Made by a program: the position numbers and the translations under genes
NCBI RefSeq assembly: GCF_002368195.1
Contig: NZ_AP018178.1
Location: 1,744,238-1,808,237, forward strand
Reading direction: 5' to 3'
Source: Calothrix sp. NIES-2100
Lineage (GTDB): Bacteria > Cyanobacteriota > Cyanobacteriia > Cyanobacteriales > Nostocaceae
DNA: 64,000 nt
Shown here: in pieces, positions 60,511 through 64,000 of the stretch
Position numbering within the stretch: position 1 is the stretch's first letter
How the letters are laid out: every line of letters starts with the position of its first letter
Notes under the pieces: model-generated
The model's database searches: none
Told to the model about the DNA's origin: nothing
Seen by the model: only the letters and a program-made list of their open reading frames with translations

Positions 60511-60624
60511 TCGGCAATCCCTATCTATCAGACTCAGCAATCAACACTATTTAAGAATTCAACCCAACTTATAAGGCAGCTACAATAGTACCCTAAAGAA
60601 GGATTAAGCCCGATTTTTGATTTT

Positions 60625-62100
60625 ATGACTTCTGCTACAACTGTAAAAACTGAGTACGAAGCGATTATTGGTCTAGAAACCCATTGTCAGCTGAGTACAA
60701 ATACCAAGATTTTTTCTACCAGTTCTACGGCATTCGGTGGTGACCCCAATACTAACATCGACCCAGTATGTATGGGTTTACCTGGAGTCTTACCAGTTCT
60801 CAACCAAAAAGTACTCGAATATGCCGTAAAAGCAGGTTTGGCACTAAATTGTCAAATCGCTAAATATAGCAAATTTGACCGTAAACAGTATTTTTATCCC
60901 GATTTACCAAAAAATTACCAAATTTCTCAATATGACCTGCCAATCGCCGAACATGGTTGGTTAGAAATTGAATTAGTAGATGCTGATGGGAATCCGTCTC
61001 GCAAACGCATTGGAATTACCCGTTTGCACATGGAAGAAGATGCAGGGAAATTGGTACACGCAGGTAGTGAGCGTCTTTCTGGCTCTACTTATTCTCTGGT
61101 AGATTACAATCGGGCAGGTGTGCCATTAGTAGAAATTGTTTCCGAACCAGATCTGCGTTCAGGGCAAGAAGCTGCTGAATATGCTCAAGAATTGCGGCGG
61201 ATTGTACGCTATCTTGGCGTTAGTGACGGCAACATGCAAGAAGGATCTTTACGTTGCGATGTCAACATCTCAATTCGTCCAGTGGGACAAAAAGAGTTTG
61301 GCACAAAAGTAGAAATTAAAAATATGAACTCATTCAGCGCCATCCAAAAGGCGATTGAATATGAGATTGAACGACAAATTGCCGCCACACAAGCAGGCGA
61401 TCGCATTATCCAAGAAACTCGTCTGTGGGAAGAAGGTTCGCAACGGACAATTAGTATGCGGACAAAAGAAGGTTCTAGCGATTACCGCTATTTCCCCGAA
61501 CCAGATTTAGCACCAATTGAAGTTTCAAGTGAACAATTAGAAACTTGGCGCAGTGAACTTCCAGAATTACCTGCGCAAAAACGCCATCGTTATGAAACTG
61601 AATTGGGGCTTTCTGCCTACGATACGCGAGTTTTAACAGAAGATCAGCCTGTTGCTGACTATTTTGAAACAGCGATCGCCGCCGGTGCAAGTCCGAAAGC
61701 AGCCGCTAACTGGATTACTCAAGATATTGCAGCCTATCTCAATAAGCAAAAACTCAGCATCAGCGAAATTGGTTTGACTCCCCAAAATTTAGCTGATGTC
61801 ATCCTGCGGATTGAAAAAGGCAAAATCAGTAACGCCCAAGCCAAACAAAAGTTACCAGACTTACTTGGTGGTGTGTCTCCGGAAAAAGCTTTTGCCGGTC
61901 AAGAACTGATCACCGATCCGGCTGTGTTAGAACCAATTGTAGATGAAGCGATCGCCGCCAATCCCAAAGAACTAGAAAAATATCGCAACGGTAACATTAA
62001 TCTCAAAGGCTTCTTTGTCGGACAAGTGCTGAAAAAAACGGAAAAACGCGCCGATCCGAAGCTGACTAATGAATTGGTAGAAAAGAAACTCAATTCTTAA
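60625..62100 (+). CDS. gatB: Aspartyl/glutamyl-tRNA amidotransferase subunit B
   Basis: 491 aa, full length. Signatures: YEAIIGLETHCQLSTNTKIF, DPVCMGLPGVLPVLN, KNYQISQYDLPIAEHG, and MEEDAGKLVH; the YqeY-like tail domain ends KKTEKRADPKLTNELVEKKL. GatB activates the misacylated tRNA with ATP and passes ammonia from GatA. A hairpin terminator follows immediately. Confidence 0.97.
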   Translation: MTSATTVKTEYEAIIGLETHCQLSTNTKIFSTSSTAFGGDPNTNIDPVCMGLPGVLPVLNQKVLEYAVKAGLALNCQIAKYSKFDRKQYFYPDLPKNYQISQYDLPIAEHGWLEIELVDADGNPSRKRIGITRLHMEEDAGKLVHAGSERLSGSTYSLVDYNRAGVPLVEIVSEPDLRSGQEAAEYAQELRRIVRYLGVSDGNMQEGSLRCDVNISIRPVGQKEFGTKVEIKNMNSFSAIQKAIEYEIERQIAATQAGDRIIQETRLWEEGSQRTISMRTKEGSSDYRYFPEPDLAPIEVSSEQLETWRSELPELPAQKRHRYETELGLSAYDTRVLTEDQPVADYFETAIAAGASPKAAANWITQDIAAYLNKQKLSISEIGLTPQNLADVILRIEKGKISNAQAKQKLPDLLGGVSPEKAFAGQELITDPAVLEPIVDEAIAANPKELEKYRNGNINLKGFFVGQVLKKTEKRADPKLTNELVEKKLNS

Positions 62101-62125
62101 TCCCGATTCATCTCCATCGCTTCCT

Positions 62126-62158
62126 AGATCCCCGACTTCTTGAAGAAGTTGGGGATCT
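62126..62158 (+). terminator. Hairpin after gatB
   Basis: AGATCCCCGACTTCTT (62126-62141) pairs with GAAGAAGTTGGGGATCT with one G-T. It also matches a dispersed palindromic repeat of Nostoc-type genomes, here placed to terminate gatB. Confidence 0.6.
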
Positions 62159-62218
62159 CACCCCTTCGAGTGCTACTTGCTGGGCAAAATTTTTCCAAAG
62201 AGAAATTATGATGATGGG

Positions 62219-62306
62219 TTATACCCCTCAATCTCAAAGTGCTATACTCTGTTGATTGAATCCACCATGATGCTCTAGAGAGCGCTCTCAGTGGCTCTTG
62301 TTTTAC
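62219..62306 (+). ncRNA. Small-RNA unit 1 (degenerate)
   Basis: -10 TATACT at 62243-62248, then a sequence similar in layout to units 2-4 (CCACCATGATG...CTAGAGAGCGCTCTC...GGCTCTTG-TTTT). The stem is altered, so the copy may be inactive. The start site would be near 62255. Confidence 0.4.
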
Positions 62307-62414
62307 TTTGCTTAACCAAAGTGAAGAAATTAGCCAAAAAAATAGTCAAAAAATTAGCCAAAAATTTTTGTTAGGGGGTCTTGCCCTTCATCTCATACGT
62401 GTTATAATATGCTA

Positions 62415-62469
62415 TATAGATGCACCCTGATGATCTGGAGAGCTGCCCAAGTAGCTCTCTCTTTTTTTT
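62415..62469 (+). ncRNA. Small-RNA unit 2 of tandem array
   Basis: Promoter TTGCCC (62381-62386), 16-bp spacer, TATAAT (62403-62408). The predicted transcript of about 55 nt ends at a terminator: GAGAGCT (62438-62444), loop GCCCAAGT, AGCTCTC (62453-62459), then T-run. A 35-nt block (62418-62452) is identical in units 2, 3 and 4. Confidence 0.7.
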
Positions 62470-62562
62470 TGTAAAGCTTCCATAACACTTCATCATAACT
62501 TTGCAAAAATCAGGCTCAATGATGGGTATTGACCCTCATGCATAAAATGCTATGATCTGCTA

Positions 62563-62612
62563 ATTAGATGCACCCTGATGATCTGGAGAGCTGCCCAAGT
62601 AGCTCTCTTTTT
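62563..62612 (+). ncRNA. Small-RNA unit 3 of tandem array
   Basis: Promoter TTGACC (62529-62534), 16-bp spacer, TATGAT (62551-62556). The same 35-nt block follows, then the terminator stem 62586-62592 / 62601-62607 and TTTTT. Start position inferred. Confidence 0.7.
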
Positions 62613-62708
62613 CGATTGTGTGGAAACTTGATTAACGACTTAATTATTTTTTGATATTTTTTTGATTGGGGGTCTTGCCCCTCACACCAAATGTGTTATA
62701 ATCTGATA

Positions 62709-62758
62709 TATAGATGCACCCTGATGATCTGGAGAGCTGCCCAAGTGGCTCTCCTTTT
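62709..62758 (+). ncRNA. Small-RNA unit 4 of tandem array
   Basis: Promoter TTGCCC (62675-62680), 16-bp spacer, TATAAT (62697-62702). The same 35-nt block, then GAGAGCT (62732-62738) and GGCTCTC (62747-62753), one G-T compensating pair, and a T-run. Confidence 0.7.
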
Positions 62759-62862
62759 TCCATTTTTGGGCAGGGATGAAAAGATTTTAGTCAGTACTTA
62801 GAGACTTTTAAGTAAAAAATATTTCATTGCTATTGTTTACGGTTGACTGTTAACTGTGAACC

Positions 62863-63735
62863 CTAAACACCTTTCATCCACTCGATACACTTATGCATCT
62901 GCTGATGCATTAGATCAAGATGAGCATGAAATCGCCGCCCATGTCCTGGTAATACCCACTCAAATGAGAAATTAGCTAATTTAGTCATTGATTTAATCTG
63001 TTCTGACCAGGAATACCAGCAGAAATCGCGGAACGCAACCAATTGGTGTAAGTTTTCTGACCAAGCGAGATGGTCACCAGTAAAAAGAAACTTGTTTTTA
63101 TAAAGTAGAACAGTGTGTCCTTTGGAATGACCTGGAACTGGGATAATTAATACATCCCCAGTCAATGCAAATGGTTCAAAACCAGTAAGTTTTATTTCCA
63201 CATTGCGAGTATCCCCAGTAATATCATCAGCATGAAGAATGCGTTGACACTGAAAATGTTCAGCAAACTTTTGATGATCTGCGACATCATCTCTGTGAGT
63301 CAGGTACATATAAGCAATTCCGCCCATCTCCTCTAAACGCTTGACTAAAGGCGGTGTAAACCTAGGAGAATCTACTAAAATATTACCTTCTGGATGTTGA
63401 ATAAAATAGCTAGCAGCAGCGTAAGATTTTTCCGAGTGATAGCCGCAGTGGTAAACATTTTCTGTCACTAATATCGGCAAAGTTTCTTGAGCAATTCTGA
63501 TATCTTCTGGCTTTGCAACTGTGCCAATAGAATTAGTCGGACAAGCTAAAAGTGCTTGCAGTGCTGCTAATCTTTCTGTGGCATTTATAGGTTGGTGATA
63601 AACTGCTGACTGTTCATGAACACGATGAAATACTTCCGGAACCATCCAGCGACAAGTATCACAATCTATACAGGTAGTATCTACATATAAATCGCCGTTA
63701 ACATTTTCAGGGCGACGCAGTTTTAAATTAGCCAT
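62863..63735 (-). CDS. Ferredoxin-like domain fused to metallo-beta-lactamase-fold hydrolase
   Basis: 290 aa. Residues 1-75: a 4Fe-4S-ferredoxin-like part with TTCIDCDTCRWMVPEVF and ALLACPTNSIGTV (four cysteines in the pattern of a single cluster). Residues about 85-285: MBL fold with THRDDVADH in place of the standard HxHxDH (the first positions deviate: T-H-R-D-D-V-A-D-H), PVPGHSKGHTVLLY, FTGDHLAW, and VLPGHGRRFHA. Probably a redox-linked hydrolase, substrate unknown. Conserved in cyanobacteria as I recall. Confidence 0.85.
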   Translation of the reverse strand: MANLKLRRPENVNGDLYVDTTCIDCDTCRWMVPEVFHRVHEQSAVYHQPINATERLAALQALLACPTNSIGTVAKPEDIRIAQETLPILVTENVYHCGYHSEKSYAAASYFIQHPEGNILVDSPRFTPPLVKRLEEMGGIAYMYLTHRDDVADHQKFAEHFQCQRILHADDITGDTRNVEIKLTGFEPFALTGDVLIIPVPGHSKGHTVLLYKNKFLFTGDHLAWSENLHQLVAFRDFCWYSWSEQIKSMTKLANFSFEWVLPGHGRRFHAHLDLMHQQMHKCIEWMKGV

Positions 63736-64000
63736 ATTAAATAAACCTTTTTTTGCCTAGCTAATTGCTGAGAACGATAAACCCTATATCACTACGCTAA
63801 CAAAACTCAACTCAAAATATAGAAGTCGTTAGAGGTAAATATATTCATCCAACAGCAATGTTTTAGTTAGGGCACTGCCTATCTAATTCGTAATTTATAA
63901 TTCATCTACGGCTCTATTTTGCCTGATATCTACAAATCTTCTTATTATGGGTAGTGTATAAAGTGCCACCCATAACGTAATTAGAAATTGTTAATTATCG
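63736..64000. other. Terminal intergenic stretch
   Basis: No ORF of note. A short inverted motif TTCGTAATTTATAATTCATC and AT-rich DNA; nothing further identified before the window ends. Confidence 0.5.

Overview
The window is chromosomal DNA from a filamentous cyanobacterium, most likely a heterocyst former of the Nostoc/Anabaena/Calothrix group. Evidence: very many HIP1 octamers (GCGATCGC), heptanucleotide tandem repeats of the TTGTCAT/CCCAATG/GGGACAA type, photosynthesis genes (ycf3, an Ssl1498-like light-harvesting-like protein), and cyanobacterial families (DUF928, CHAT-TPR, two-partner-secretion adhesins, PGM1-like ligase, pentapeptide repeats).

Layout. 1-2400: the 3' end of a Cas6-type gene and glycogen synthase glgA. 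2421-19437: an apparently undescribed integrative element of 17.0 kb. 19402-28620: the M20 amidohydrolase whose 3' end is the integration site, a secreted pentapeptide protein, a membrane Ser/Thr kinase, a lone TnpB next to a broken gene, an ATP-grasp ligase and a conserved hypothetical gene. 28621-50791: a surface/secretion block on the minus strand: GHL10 hydrolase with WG repeats, SLH-WG protein, TPR-CHAT protease-like protein, a TpsB outer-membrane transporter, three large TpsA filamentous-haemagglutinin-like adhesins, and a DUF928 protein. 50982-62100: housekeeping and photosynthesis genes (EamA transporter, Ssl1498-like, hemerythrin, DUF2993, DUF2231, YggU, two GSTs, SRAP, ycf3, gatC, gatB). 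62200-62760: four tandem small-RNA units, each with its own promoter and terminator. 62863-63735: a ferredoxin-like/metallo-beta-lactamase fusion.

The integrative element is the most interesting part. Its ends carry a 17-bp direct repeat with one mismatch (TGCCAGTAYTTATACGC). On the right the repeat lies inside the last codons of the amidohydrolase gene; on the left is a displaced copy of that 3' end. The element encodes a tyrosine integrase at its right end, a Toprim/DUF3854-VapE primase-helicase containing nine copies of a nonamer read in three frames (candidate origin), and an RHH regulator. A compact rightward operon ends in a membrane-anchored FtsK/HerA-type ATPase. A long leftward operon holds unrecognised proteins that look structural (an 854-aa coiled-coil protein, a Cys-rich protein, several 90-280 aa proteins). 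Two structured control regions separate the modules. It could be a novel tailless or filamentous virus-like provirus, a capsid-forming satellite, or an FtsK-driven conjugative element; the sequence alone does not decide.

No rRNA or tRNA gene and no CRISPR array was seen. Functions were assigned by recognising motifs by eye, without database searches.
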